DNA of 64,000 nt, from the NCBI GenBank assembly GCA_949358305.1, contig OX442316.1, forward strand, positions 5,456,001-5,520,000, written 5' to 3'. Below are positions 38,532 through 50,668 of the stretch, one piece after another. Position numbers and translations under genes: made by a program. Below the pieces are notes generated by a model that was not told where the DNA came from, did no database searches, and saw only the letters and a program-made list of their open reading frames with translations. Each line of letters starts with the position of its first letter. Position 1 is the stretch's first letter. This stretch comes from Strigamia acuminata. Taxonomy: Eukaryota; Arthropoda; Chilopoda; Geophilomorpha; Linotaeniidae.

Positions 38532-39897
38532 TTACCTTTGACATATTTTCATTTTGTGCCTGTCCAGTCCAGCTTTTTTACAAAGCCAACAGTTGTTCAC
38601 GAAATAATTTTTCTTTTGAAGTCCACATCTCCTTTGAGTTACACGATACTTAAAAAACTAAAACAAAACAATTCATTAGTGTAAAGACCACAAAACACTA
38701 AAATAAAATAAATTCCCTTACTCTTTTTTCAACATTGCAATACTTTGGCAATTCGTCAACACTTTGGATCTTTATTCTCCAAACTTCTATGTTTCGTTTC
38801 ATTGATTTTACAAACTTGGAGATGTTTTTTGGATATTCATTTACATCTAGAGCAGAGTTAACTGCTGGAACTTCACCTCTGTATGACAGTTCTAATAGCC
38901 AAGGCACTTCGTTTAACCGAACACCGAGAATTGTTAATAAATTATCGTCCCATTCTCTAGCAATGTAGGCCTCCAATATGCTCGGCTCAAACTTTCGATC
39001 TCTGTACTCGTTTGGTAATTTCCAATAAATTTGAGTGTCCGATTTCATTTTTCTGGCAAATAACCACCTGTAGAATACTAAACACAGAGCACAGCCAAAA
39101 GCCATGTTTGAATATTCCTGCAACTATTTTAAATATATGTATATATATTTATTATGTTTTACACCTGAGATCACTTATTTTTATTTTGTTCCGCATACCA
39201 ATTCTTTATACATTTGTGTGTAATTCTTGATTCTGGCTAAATGAAGCAGCTCTACGGAATAAGAAAAATTAGTATTAAGGCATAACAATAAATAAAAAAT
39301 AAAAATCAAACGAAAGAAGCTACTAGAGCGATGTTAGTCCTAGTATCATTCTTTCGTTAAATCAACTGTAGATGGCAGCATGGATGCCTACCATGGGTTT
39401 CGGGAGACTTCATACAACGCACTGCAGTATCCAGACAATATTTGATTGCATTCTCTACGGAACCTGCAAAAACATCAAAAAATAAACATAAATTACTAAT
39501 TTTTACAACTTTACATATCTATCACCTTGCAAAAATTGCTCATGAATCTTAATATTCGCATACTGTCTGGACAACGGCCAATGTTTGTGAATCTGTAATT
39601 GCATTTATTTAGTTTGTGTTCATTAATTAATCGTGGATTTTCTTGCAAATTTTAAATCCTCGTATGCAGGATTGTAGCAAAACGTCAACCAAAACCGGAA
39701 CCAAAATATAATACCCTAGAATTCAAACAAAAGATGTGTATTAACGGCTGGTTTTAATTGTATTTTAGCTTTACCTGTTCTTGGATCATCAACTTGAAAG
39801 ATTCTTGCCGATTCAGTATAAAATTAGGTCCGCAATTTATTTCAACCAATTTATCAATTGGAGTGATCTTTTCGGGTTTCAATGAAATATATCGCAT
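38532..39897 (-). CDS. Uncharacterised 298-residue protein with C-terminal Cys/His cluster
   Basis: I do not recognise the family. Seven exons chain in frame: 39775-39897, 39647-39715, 39526-39592, 39392-39463, 39199-39251, 38722-39117 and 38532-38648, total 897 nt. The ATG follows an in-frame stop. Exon 2 to 3 requires a GC-AG intron (aattt|gcaaga); otherwise a TAA follows soon. Exon 2 is hydrophobic (GIIFWFRFWLTFCYNPAYE), and exon 6 has a second hydrophobic stretch, MAFGCALCLVFYRWLF. Exon 6 then runs through LPNEYRDRKFEP and LLTILGVRLNEVPWLLEL. The last exon ends with five cysteine/histidine positions in CGLQ...NNCWLCKKAGLDRHKMKIC, suggestive of a zinc-binding tail. It lies 555 bp from the scabrous-like stop on the same strand. 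Exon chain is good; function unknown. Confidence 0.65.
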
Positions 39898-40452
39898 TAC
39901 TGAATACAATTGTCGCTTAATTTATATGAACTCCAAGTTATTCTAATAATTTTCATGAGTGAATCAAATTCAATGCTAAATTTATTACTGCCTATATTTT
40001 CATTACTTAATGATTTATCATGTTGTGGTTATTCAAAAATATCAAAATGGACAACAAAACAATCCCGCAGCAACAATAAAACAATGTATAAAACTGAATT
40101 TTACAAAAGTCCTAGCGAAAACAAGAGAAATTGAAAATTTTCCACAAGTAAATTAAATACTGTTTTAATTTCTTTATAACAAATTACAATACAGTGCAAT
40201 CAAAATCTTATTTCAATTTTTTTTTTGTTGAAAAAAACTAATATATTAAAATCTTTTTCATTAAAATATGTACTAATCGTCATTTTATACAAATTTAAAG
40301 CAATACTATCTAAATGATTTATCAAATTGTGAGAAAAATGGCACAACAATTTAAATAAAGTCATTAATTTGATAAAAGCAGTCATAAAGTGTTGCTCAAT
40401 ATCTCTTGGCAGTCATTTGAGCCGGTTGATGGCCAGTTATTACTGACTAGTT
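39898..40452. other. Intergenic spacer
   Basis: AT-rich 555-bp spacer between the start of the 298-residue gene and the stop of the fibrinogen-domain gene, both on the minus strand. It must contain the 3' UTR of the latter and the promoter of the former. I see no clear TATA box or full AATAAA on the minus strand; TTTAAT (minus ATTAAA) near 40,164 is a possible weak signal. Confidence 0.35.
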
Positions 40453-43400
40453 CTAGTTTTTTACACGTATTTTCATTTGAACCCTGCTCAACGGTATCCA
40501 AACATTATTATTCACATCAAACCATATAAAACCGGACTCTAGGTTACTGTTAAGGTTTACATACTGGCATCTTGCATACCACCAACCACCTCCGTACAAC
40601 TGCGAACAGTGACTCGCACTCGAATCGTTGTCCACATCTTTGGTACTGAAAGCAGCTCCACTGTGCAATCGGAAAGCGTCACTAGCATTTCCCTCAAAGC
40701 CGCCTAACGTTAGTTTATAAGAGTCTTTTTTCGATGACACCTTAAAGGTGTCATACTCGGCAAAACGATATTGCCCATCATTATCCCAAAGGTCGATGTG
40801 AAGCGTGTGGGCTTTACTTGAAGTTATCGCATGGATGGCTTCGTTTCCTAGCCACAAGTTTGTCGCCAAATTACCAAAACCGTTCGCATAATCGTCCCAT
40901 GTGCGGTCAAAATCAAACGACAGGTCAAAATGACGTTGAATCACGGTCCACATGACTCCGTTACTGTCCAGATCACAAACAGCACGGATTGATTTGTTGA
41001 AAGATTTGTTTGGACGCAGCGAAATGATGGTGGAACCTTCGTGCGATGTGTCTAGTTCACTGCAATCTGTCGATTGAAAATATGTTAAATTATTAATCAC
41101 ATTTTTTTTTATTTTATTAATTTCGCAAATTACCTTTGGGAAAATATAATTCTTCTTGATTAAACAAATTTTCTTTTTTCTCTTCGTACTTCTCCTTCAA
41201 TTGGTTCGCAACAACTTCTTGTCGGTCGGGAACTTGCAACGTGTGCTCGTAGGCGTTCTCGTCTTCTTTGAGAATGGTAAGAGCCGAAGTGAGTTGACCG
41301 ACATTAAATTCCATCTTGGAAACTTCTCTTCGAAGGGTTCCAATTCCAGTCACACAAGTCGACTCCACCGACTCCAGCGCTTCGAACAGTTGCACGGTGG
41401 ATGCGTGAAGCTTGTCCAACGTTGCGGAAGATGATGTCACGTTGTGGACGGCTAAGGTCATGTGTGAAGCCACGGATTCAAGCGATGCGAGACGAATTCG
41501 CATGGCATCTATGACCGCGAATTTTGCTTTCCACTGAGCATGAGTTTCATTTCTTAGAACAGAAATCTAGACACGAAAAAAATATATAGGAAATTTAATT
41601 ATTTTTTTCTCTGGGAGGTATTTCAGGGCGCTGAAAGCAATTTTTTACTGCTAGATAGCAATCAACTTGCGCTTTAACCTAAATCTTTAGTTCTTTACAC
41701 TGGATTTGACATGGGAAAAACGTCCGTGAGTCAACACATTTTAAATTATTGGGAATTTAATTTGACCGGACTATAAAAAATACATTGCTGGGCAAAAGCT
41801 TTCATAAAAAAAAATAAAATAAAATATTTTAAAGTTGTTTTTTTTGTTTTTTTCTCCCCTTCAAATGTTTTCAACCAACAAAATCATTGCTGAATAATAA
41901 AACCATTTGATTGCAGACTTGATTTTTAAAAAAAATATTTTTTTTTTGATGTATCATTACATTATGCAAGTTAACAAACAATATTCTTGAAGTTTTTAAA
42001 AACATCGTGACTACCAAGTCAATTTTAATACGGAGAAGACGAGAAAGAAGCAAATAAATATAATAATTATCAATCTTTACTTGTTTATTAAGCCGTCTGG
42101 TTTCGGTAGCGAAACTCGTTTGGTTGTGACGTAACAAATTGAGCTCATGGTCAAATTGCTCTTGGACCGCTGTCATTCGGTTCACCATTTTCCTCAGGCG
42201 TCTATCGTGGCGCAGACGAACTGCAGAGCAATTTTAAATCAAGTTAGTAAAATTTAAAAAAAAAATAAAATAGAAAAATAAAAAAAAATTGAAAAGAAAA
42301 GTTGTCTACTTAAAGGTCGACAATTTTTTTTTTTTTTTTTTTTTAATTATCTCACCTGGCCAATCATGTATGCTGTTATCGTCGACCTATAATAAATTAT
42401 AAAAAGGAAAAGTTTGGTTTTATTTCTTTTCACCTGCAGTAATTAACAATGTTTATTACCTCGATCGGTGGGACAATTCTAGGTCGCTTTACTTCATCTT
42501 GGACTTTGAGTAACTGCAAAGAAAACAACATAAGAACTGAGAAAAAGTCGGCAAAAAAAAAAAAAAAAATTCAACATCTGCTCCTCAACACATTCCGGAG
42601 GAGGGGGGACACAAAGACCAGCTGTTGTTGGATTGGGAAGGGAGGATTACGGGTCAAGAGCCCATCAGACTCCACCTTAGATTTTCCTACCCTCATTTTA
42701 ACATTAAAAAATTATTTTAAGATTTTTATTTACTAAAAAAAAAAAAAATAATAATTTTTAAATATTGACTAAATTTATATTAAAATATCAAATGATTCGA
42801 TTTCTAAAACAATAAATTTCTATATATTTGGAAATCCGGTAATTTCAACGCATTTCTATAACTCTGCATGTGTTGGCTGCAGATGGTCGCGGGTTTAGAT
42901 GTTCCTTCCCCCACCCGCATCAATCACGCTTACTGCGATATGACCATTAGACGTCCCCCAAAAGGCGTCTCTGCCCGCATTGAGGGTGAAAAACACATCT
43001 GGGATTCAATCACGAGCACGAAAAATCCAATTTGCAATAAACCAATTGGAAAGAATCAATAATTTAAATTAAAATTTCCCCTATTTTTAATTAAAAAATA
43101 AGTAATTTTCGTGCTTACCTCTTCCTTGAGTTTCTGCCAGCGCTCGTTAAACCTATTCTCCTGATCGCGCACTTCATCCACGTCCACCTCGACCTGCTCA
43201 AGACTAGCAGCAAGTTTTTCCTGCTGAGCTCTCTGCTGCTCCGCATCAGCCCTTAGCCACGTGATGTCCGCATGGATGAGTTGCAACTGAGCATCCACCC
43301 TCTGCTGTTGTCGCAAGGCTGCCGACACATTTTGCGCCGCGGCCACCTCGGCTATCTCCCCGCGTATCCTCTCCACGGACTTCTGGAGCCAACGAACTGC

Positions 43401-43799
43401 CACCACCTGTTGATGAAAGCCGTTCGTTTCCTCTCGCCTCTCTTTAACCCGTTCCACTTCTGATTTTAAGCGCGTCACATCTGCCCGCAAATTGTCATTC
43501 TCCTCGCGGAGCTCCTTCACAACTCCCGACACGTCGTCCGACTTTTTCCGCTCGCGGACTAGCTTCGTCACCATTTCCCGTAACTCCTCCAGCTCGGCCG
43601 CCGTCTCACGCTCGTAGGGTAAAGTTCTGGGGGTCGGCGTTGCACTGAGAAATGTTCTGATCATCGCTCTATCCTCGTTCTGTTGCTGTTCGAGTAATTT
43701 CACTTTAACCTCGAGTGTGTGTAATAAGTCCGCACTGGTTCCTCGAGTCCACACGACTCCCAGCAAGCACGTAAACAAGCACAAGAAATGCGTCGCCAT
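40453..43799 (-). CDS. sca: Secreted coiled-coil fibrinogen-related protein, scabrous-like
   Basis: Six exons: 43119-43799, 42460-42513, 42356-42386, 42081-42220, 41134-41566 and 40453-41066; 1,953 nt in frame, 650 residues. It opens with a signal peptide, MATHFLCLFTCLLGVVW, followed by about 200 residues of charged heptad-like coiled coil rich in Glu, Arg and Gln (ELREENDNLRADVTRLKSEV). A second helical stretch is coded by exons 4-5. The last exon is a fibrinogen C-terminal domain: DCSELDTS, WTVIQRHFD, the calcium-site-like DVDNDSSASHC, and GGGWWYARCQYVNLN. The tail GFIWFDVNNNVWIPL resembles Drosophila Scabrous, a secreted protein acting with Notch in cell spacing. The alternative is another fibrinogen-related (angiopoietin/techylectin-like) protein, but the long N-terminal coiled coil argues for scabrous. 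Confidence 0.72.
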
Positions 43800-43865
43800 C
43801 TCGTCAGCTCATCGTCCCTCTGAATGAACTATGAAATGCCCTTGAAGGGGGCGAGATACAAGCGC

Positions 43866-43920
43866 TTTATAGAGGCGCATGTCGGCAGCTCGCTCATTGG
43901 TTCAAGCCACCAGCTGCTGT
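43866..43920 (-). promoter_or_regulatory. Core promoter of the scabrous-like gene: TATA box and E-box
   Basis: Reading the minus strand, CTATAAAGCG places a TATAAA at 43871-43866, 67 bp before the start codon at 43799. A CCAAT-type ATTGG lies at about 43896-43900 on the plus strand, and a proneural-type E-box, GCAGCTG, at 43917-43911 on the minus strand. The spacing leaves room for a 5' UTR of about 40 nt. Confidence 0.55.
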
Positions 43921-44689
43921 CGACCCTCACTCAGCCCTACCCTGGGGGCCAGGAGCACCATGCCATCTGCGGCACGTGGTGGCAGGCGTAGCGACGTGTG
44001 CCTTTCGAGAGTGTGCAAAGACAATAGAGGCGAGGCGCAACCCCTTTGCCGCACCACGACGTCGTTGCCATGGCGACATTTTTCGAATCTCGTGTGACCG
44101 TTAATATATCTTATCAAAAGTTTCGACAAACATTTTTTTTAAAAAAACATATTAAATGTGTTTTATCGTCAAAATAATTTTATTGGATTTTTATTTTTAT
44201 CAGAATTTGTTTCGCGCGTTTTGTTTGTTTTGTTAATCTTATCGGTGTGTCAACGAGACGAGTGTGAAACTGAAATAAATTTGCAAATTGAATGCGGTAA
44301 GTACGTTTACCTTAAATTGTCTGTTTTATTGAATAGACATGTGGGTTGCTAACCCCGGTGGGAAAAAAAAATAGAGGAGGCGATGTTTCGTGCGCGTGCC
44401 CTTTCCTATTTCCCACCTGGTGCCATCAAAGGCGGATTTAATTCGTGCTCAAGCTCATCAAATGAGTGGTTTGTAGATACTCATTGCTGATAGCTCATTC
44501 ATATCTTTTGTCAACGTGTGCACAAGCTAAAAATAAACCAATAAACCGCTCCAAAGTACTTTTTAGACTCCCAGCGGTCTATAAAACTCAAAACTTTATT
44601 TTTACGTTAAAATAAATTCAAATTTTGATTTCTACCGTTTTTGAAATGGAATAAAGAGCGAATTTAGCATTAAATTGAAGGCAAGCCAC

Positions 44690-45000
44690 ATGTGCCTTGT
44701 TTCCCTTCGCCATGGGCGCCGCCACGGCGTCCAGGGGGACAGCTGAATGGCGGGGCAGCGGGTGGCAGGTGAAAAGTGGCAGAGCTCCTTTTGCACCTGG
44801 AATGAAGATGGGGTCAGAGCATGGGGTGACGAACTCCCGCACGCAATTAGCCAGTAAACGGACGGAAGTGACATCTGTCTGTGTGATTGCTCACGTGGTT
44901 TGTGTGTCTCGGTCGTCCCAAATGCAGGTGCTCGGCTCGTCATGGGCCAAAGGCACAAAATCTCTACGGCACGCGCTCGCCGCTCCGCCATCACCTGCCT
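44690..45000. promoter_or_regulatory. Candidate enhancer with clustered proneural E-boxes
   Basis: A GC-richer island 0.9-1.2 kb upstream of the scabrous-like start. RCAGSTG sites (the Achaete/Scute-Daughterless consensus) occur at 44739-44745 (ACAGCTG), 44765-44771 and 44924-44930 (GCAGGTG), and 44992-44998 (GCAGGTG on the minus strand). A CACCTG lies at 44794-44799 and a CACGTG at 44892-44897. Drosophila sca is a known proneural target, which makes the cluster meaningful; activity is inferred. Confidence 0.45.
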
Positions 45001-48000
45001 CTCCCATGCGGCTATGGAAAAAAGGTCTGGAAAGTGGGTCGCCTTGAAAGATGAAGGCTGAATACTAGTTCTGCACATTTTGCATAAAATAACGGCACGG
45101 CAGCATCAGTAATTACCGATTTCGAAATATTCAATTAAAATCTAATGATAGAAAGTTGCGAAATGTCGCTTTTGCCGCGTCGCGTCGCGTCTCTATTAAC
45201 TTTAAGCGTAAACTTAAGCTCGTACACGCCCATGGAGTTGGCCTTTATTGCCGTACGTGATAATTATTATTTGCATGCATTTGTGCAGTGTGTTAATGGC
45301 CCATATTTGAGATGTTTATGTGTGAGAAAATTGTGACATTTTGACTCGATCGCGTGATGAAAGGAAATTTCTTAGAAATTTTATTCGAAAGACCTCATTT
45401 AATGCCGTTATTAGTAATATTCGATGCCCTATTTTTAAGGGTTTGGACTCTTGGAGGAAAAGTTTTGGATTTTTAATAAACGGCAATGTTTCCTTGTCTT
45501 TTATTATGATTATACTGGGGGCAGGTGTTTTTCCAACGGAGAAAGAAAGACTTTTCTTAACGATTGGCGGAAACTTTATTTCGTGTAACGACGTTTCTCA
45601 TTTGCATACAGGTGCCCGCTCAGATCTTGGCCTTCGACTAGACTTCAAGGATTTCTTTTTATTTTCAAGACATTGCTTTGCTTGGACTTTGGTCTTGTTT
45701 CCTTTAATATGTTTTTGCATGACATTTTAATGTCAAATCCTTTTCTTGTTTCAGACACCTCGAAAATGCCGAATACTAAAAACATAATTTACATTTCAAA
45801 TGTAAAATTGACATAAAAAAAATGTTTTCCGGTTCTGCCGTGCACCGAACGGTGTTATTTTCCAATAAAAAAAAATTTAAAATATCAGATATTAAAAATT
45901 TGTTAAATTAATTCAACACGAACGAAATTAATTCATTTTTTTATGAGATTAAAAAGTTTAAGGAAACAAGCTAAAGGTGCAAAAACGAGTTGAGCATTTG
46001 AAATTTAAATCAAAGCGAAACGGTTCGTTAGATAGCGGCAGTAATTCACTTTGTGGATTAAAAATTCTAATTCTCCATTTTTCGAGATCGCTGTAAGTGA
46101 TATTTTGAAATACGATGGCACGTGGAAGCAGTATTCCTCCCCGCCAACCAGATGCCATTACTCGTTCCCCTCAGTTGGAGCAAAATGGACTGCGCGTTTC
46201 ATTTGGCGCTATTCTTTGCCCGGTTTCTTGTCTCCCCTCATATCTTTTCTTCTGAATTTCTCCTCCCCTCTTTTCTTTGTGGTCCTCAACCCTACAACGG
46301 ACAGCAAAGCCCCTACTCAAATTCCCTGCCTCCGTCTGAGCCAGTTTTCAAGTCAGAAAAGGAAGAAAAAAGAGGTTCAAATTCCTGCAACAAGTTTCAA
46401 TATTATATTGTATATATATCCTAAAGAATGAGGGGGGAAACAGAAAAAATTCCAAATATGTTTAGACTTTAGAACTCATTGAATTTCGTAAACAAATAAA
46501 ATTTTGTGAGAAATTGTGAGAAATTGTGAGTTTAAATACTTAAATCGTCTAGAAATGGATGGAATTGTTTTTTTTTTACGTCTTGCTCGTAATTTACGAA
46601 TGATTTGTCGTCTTTTTTTCCACTTAAAAGGTGACAGGAAGGTGGGAATGTAAAAACCAGTGGCCAGTGAACTTGATGGCAGCCCATAGATGGCTCCAGC
46701 TGTTGCGGATAATTGGCCTGTTATTAAATGGATCCTCCGAGCATTTGCAAATTTTCAAAAATTAAAATTTAGTAACACTGCAATTAAATTTGTGTATGCA
46801 AATTGGAAAGATAAAACCGTTTCATGTTAACAAAACAAAAAAAAAATTGAAAACAATTGTAAACAATGTTTCCCTGCTGCGCCCATGAATTACCGACCGC
46901 GTAACAAAGTTCCCACCAAATTTCCACCAACTGCGGCAACATTTCAAAGAAATACGGTACATCACAAGGCCTCAAGTCAAGTCCAAGTGCTTAACAAGCT
47001 ACCAATTCAGAGCGTGGACACACCCTGGCAAGAGTGAAAAGTATAAAAAGAAAACAAAACCATAAAGAAGACGCAGAAAGAGGCAAATTGCTGTACCGAA
47101 AGCGCTCTTTTAGTTTCATGTGAAGCGCAAAGCCATAAACGATTAGCGGCCCCCGGGAGGAGGGAATTGAATTTTACACCCCCTATAAATGCATAATTCC
47201 CTTCACTGCTGAGAACTGCGAGTTGGGCGTGCGCACCTACTTGTGGCCTAAAGTGCTGCTGCAACAACAATGCCAATAGCTGTGCATTAAAGACTACTTG
47301 GCTTTAAGTAGGTGCAATTTCTGTGCGAATTGCTTCTGCTTCTGCTTTGCGTTTCGTTTCTTTTTTGTTTTGGAAAATCGTTTTATGTTTGTGTTTGCAA
47401 ACATTTGGACAATGAAATAATGCAATTGAGTAGAACATTTGGAAAAATAAGAAGAAAAAGTTTTTGTAGTCACAAAAATGTACACTATAGAAATTATGGC
47501 AGCAAAAATCGTTATACATAGCGCCATCTATAAGGCATTTATATCAACTGGCAACGTTTTCAATGAAAATCATGTAGTCTATTTATTTGCCACTAGTTGG
47601 CAGCACACACAAGTTAAATGGCACCTAGCTCTTGCGCTACATCAACTTGTGTACCTGTTGATGTCTGGTGTTTCACCTAGTGGCAAAATACAAAATTGCT
47701 CACAATTTCAATTGCTAGCATAGAATGAGGGTACAGTTTTTTTGAACACGACTGTACAAAGTGCACAAACTGTGTTCAAAAAGTCCTTATCTCAAAATCC
47801 GTCAACCGGATTTTGATGAAACTTGGTTTGGGGGTTTCTAACTTGGTTTCCTGACAGTTTCCAAACTTTCAGACACCTAGCTCTTGCCCATTAATTAATG
47901 CTGCCGTCTGGTGAGAAAAAAATCAGAGGCAAATTCAAAAAAAAATTTTAAAGAAAAAAAATCTTGTCAAAAATTTCTCTTTTGAAACTCCCGCCCATTT

Positions 48001-48862
48001 CTGCACACTCAATATCAAAGTTTATTAACGCAACTATTTAAATTTTTGGGCAAACAGCTTCAATTTTAAATGAACACGACAAACCGAGCAAAAAAATCAA
48101 TTATTTAATATAAATCATTATGATAATGCCAGAGTGATTTTCAAAAATTGCTCAAAAAAATTGAGAATCAAAGCTGGAATATGTGTCTACTTTACATTTA
48201 TGGGTGTGCTTTTGTTGTATGTGCACTAGTGATCCCCTGACCCACATTTCTATAGTTGTAGGGGTAGGCAAACCTTGATCTTGGTGTTTACCCCTTATTA
48301 CTCAATTAGGTCATTTTTGGAAAACTAAATTTCGCACAAGACACCTTGCTTTGCCTTTTTTTCTAATCTTGTCATACGTTTTGTCCAAATAAAAAAATGT
48401 TGGCACTCAGGTGGGGTTGGTAAATGCATTACCCCATGTTTTCATGGCCGTCTTTCAGGTGTGCCTTTAGGTCTTATGACATGTAAGGTTGGGCCACGAG
48501 TTAGATGTGGGTTGGGTATGCTCAAGTGTTAAAAACCCACCCATCCAGGCATTCAGGTTTTGGGGAATTGATGCCACGCGTATAAATTTGTCAAAGAAAA
48601 ATGTGAGTCAACTGAATTTTGGTGCAAATTGGTATTTATAGACCCATGTGGTTAAAAACTATATTGTACAATATATTGCTTTTCAATTAATGCATTAAGT
48701 ATTAATTAATTATACTTTAGCTGTACATTCAATAATGCATTCCGTAATACACACTACAAAAGGAATTATTATTCACAAACAAATAATGCAAACCCAATGA
48801 TGCACTGCTGCAGCAACTGGTCATCTGCAATATAATTCCAATGTATTTTTAAACCATTTGGG

Positions 48863-49176
48863 GAGTTCACACCAACGGATCAAGTTTTGCTGGATCTGAT
48901 CCGCCCGATCAGATCCAACTGAACAAAGTTCCAATATTCACTTGGATGGAGTTGTGTTCACACCAAAATGTGATGTGCATGGAATGCTACAGACTGCTGA
49001 CACTATTTAATAAATTCCAATCCGAATCCAATCGTCGAATCGAGTTGTGGGAACTCGATTGACGAACGGAGTTGTTGGGCACACGGATCGAGATTCGTGA
49101 ACGGAGTTCAGTGTTCACACCAATTTTGGATCTAGATCCGCAGCTTCGGATGAGATACAAAAGCTTTGTGTGAACA
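48863..49176. mobile_element. Possible degenerate inverted-repeat element with GTTCACACC subrepeats
   Basis: GTTCACACCAA occurs three times in direct orientation (about 48865, 48957 and 49113), and the stretch ends TTTGTGTGAAC, the rough inverse of the first copy. GATC-rich words (GGATCTGATCCG, GGATCTAGATCCG) lie between. The shape suggests a decayed non-autonomous DNA element; no target duplication is clear. Confidence 0.4.
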
Positions 49177-50015
49177 AGGTATTACGTGTCTACGAGAAGA
49201 AATGTGCTTCTGCTTTTAATTCAGAAGAAAATAAATTAAATATAATGATGAACGATAAGCTTAGTGTCAACTTAGAAGTCATGTACGTATATTCAATATT
49301 CCAAAGAAAACATGTGTATCGTAAACTTTTGCTGCAAAAAAAATGTAAATCTAGGAAAACATAATGATCTAAATTCCTGAACGTGTGTAGCTAAAAAAGA
49401 AGAAATAAATAATATACATAAATTGACTTCCTTATCATTGACTTAATCTACTTTTGATTTCATCAGAGATGAACTCTACAACTTTTCATCTTCGTGATTT
49501 TTCCATTCATGGATTACTCAAGAAAAATTCCACCAAACAATTTGTTCCAACATGAAAACATTTTTTGAATCACCATTTCTTCTCCGTCTACCCTTAACAC
49601 ACTTAAAACTCCAAAAAAATGCAAAAAAAAATTTAAAAAAAAATATTCCCATAGCAAAAAAAAAAAAAAAAAAAAATCCCTTCCTTCAACCCGGAAGTGA
49701 AACGAACATTGACACACATTGACCTGGTTAACCAAATAAATAAAAAACCAAATCTTTAATAAACTTTCGAAACTACTTAAAAATCGCGTGCATTTCTATT
49801 CCTGATCGAAAATCATCAACGTCAAACACCAAACTTTTCCTCCACCTTATAAAACCAAACGTCTAATCCTGTTTTGATTGAGGAAATGAAATTGGGTCAT
49901 CAATTTCAAAGAGAGGGAGAGGAGACTAATTCAGTGAAAATCTCCCAAGTGGGCAACGAGGTCGGCTACAGGCGTCAGTTCTAGCATTTCACCACTTGAG
50001 GCGCTCTTATCACAC

Positions 50016-50048
50016 TATATAAACGCCAGCACGAGTTGCCCCTCAATT
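50016..50048 (+). promoter_or_regulatory. TATA/Inr core promoter of the small secreted-protein gene
   Basis: TATATAAA at 50016-50023 lies 29 bp before the A of an initiator-like TCAATT (50043-50048). The first ATG follows at 50074, giving a 5' UTR of about 29 nt. This is a textbook arthropod core promoter and supports transcription of the downstream open frame. Confidence 0.75.
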
Positions 50049-50073
50049 CAAACAACAGTTATCTAATTCTAAC

Positions 50074-50659
50074 ATGCATTTTAAGAGTGTGGCCCTTGTC
50101 TTCCTCGGCTCAGTGGTCGTCCTAGCAATTGCAGCGCCGGAGCACGCCAGACCGCACCTCGTCCTCGCTCGAGAGACCGATGAAAAGCCAAACGGCCTGC
50201 TATCGTCGCTCCTTACACCTGTGTTGAACCTGGTCAGAAGCACGACGAGAAGAACTGTGGATCATTTCAAGGATGCAGCGGGAGTTGTTGACACTCATGT
50301 CAGCACAGCGCAGAAGACCATCGCTCAGATAGCGTCGGAAATTGGAAGAAATGCGCTCGGAGATGTTATTGACAACATGAGACTCTTCAGAGGACGTGTA
50401 AGTATTCGTAATTAATTAATAATTGAATGTTAATTTTTTTGGGATTGTGAAATTGCAGGTTAGACGACTTTTGGATGTTGTTAAGGGCTCTCAGAAGTCG
50501 ATTCAGAACGTTATGGATAACAAGGAAATCGGTGGTGTTTTCAGGGCGTCTTTGATGCCGTTGTCAGTGGGTTTGGCCACTTTAGAAGGACAAGTGGCAG
50601 GTTTGAATGTGGTTGTGAATTCTGGTACGAATAATCTTCCGACGACGGAAGAAGATTAA
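50074..50659 (+). CDS. Small secreted alpha-helical protein (174 residues), family unknown
   Basis: Two exons, 50074-50397 and 50459-50659, joined at cgt|gtaagt...ttgcag|gtt in phase 0. A signal peptide, MHFKSVALVFLGSVVVLAIA, leads to AAPEHARPH. The mature part is predicted mostly amphipathic helix: LLSSLLTPVLNLVRSTTRRT, AQKTIAQIASEIGRNALGDV, VRRLLDVVKGSQKSIQNVMD, and a tail ending PTTEED. It has no cysteine after the signal peptide and no known enzymatic motif. TATA/Inr promoter upstream and AATAAA at 50669-50674, only 10 bases after the stop, frame a complete compact gene of the kind made at high level by one tissue. I do not recognise the family. Confidence 0.8.
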
Positions 50660-50668
50660 CATCGTGTA

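Larger units (their letters stand above)
43921..50010. other. 6-kb intergenic region between the scabrous-like gene and the small secreted-protein gene
   Basis: Apart from the E-box island, no gene is supported. 43,900-44,100 is GC-rich promoter flank. 45,100-47,500 is mostly unique AT-rich DNA with chance open frames. 47,500-48,600 looks repeat-derived: the word ACCTAGCTCTTG recurs at about 47,620 and 47,870, and a GTACAGT...ACTGTAC and TTTTTGAACAC...GTGTTCAAAAA hairpin pair lies at 47731-47785. A CTCF-like TAGCGCCATCTAT is at 47519-47531. Poly(A) of about 24 bases lies near 49,655. Confidence 0.4.

Noticed and set aside
44632-45078. 148-codon minus-strand and 116-codon plus-strand open frames upstream of the scabrous-like gene.
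   Set aside because: They overlap each other in a GC-rich island that is better explained as regulatory DNA; no protein features are visible.
45341-45730. 129-codon plus-strand open frame with a hydrophobic segment.
   Set aside because: No recognisable domain, promoter or splice context, and composition is like the flanking intergenic DNA; length is compatible with chance.
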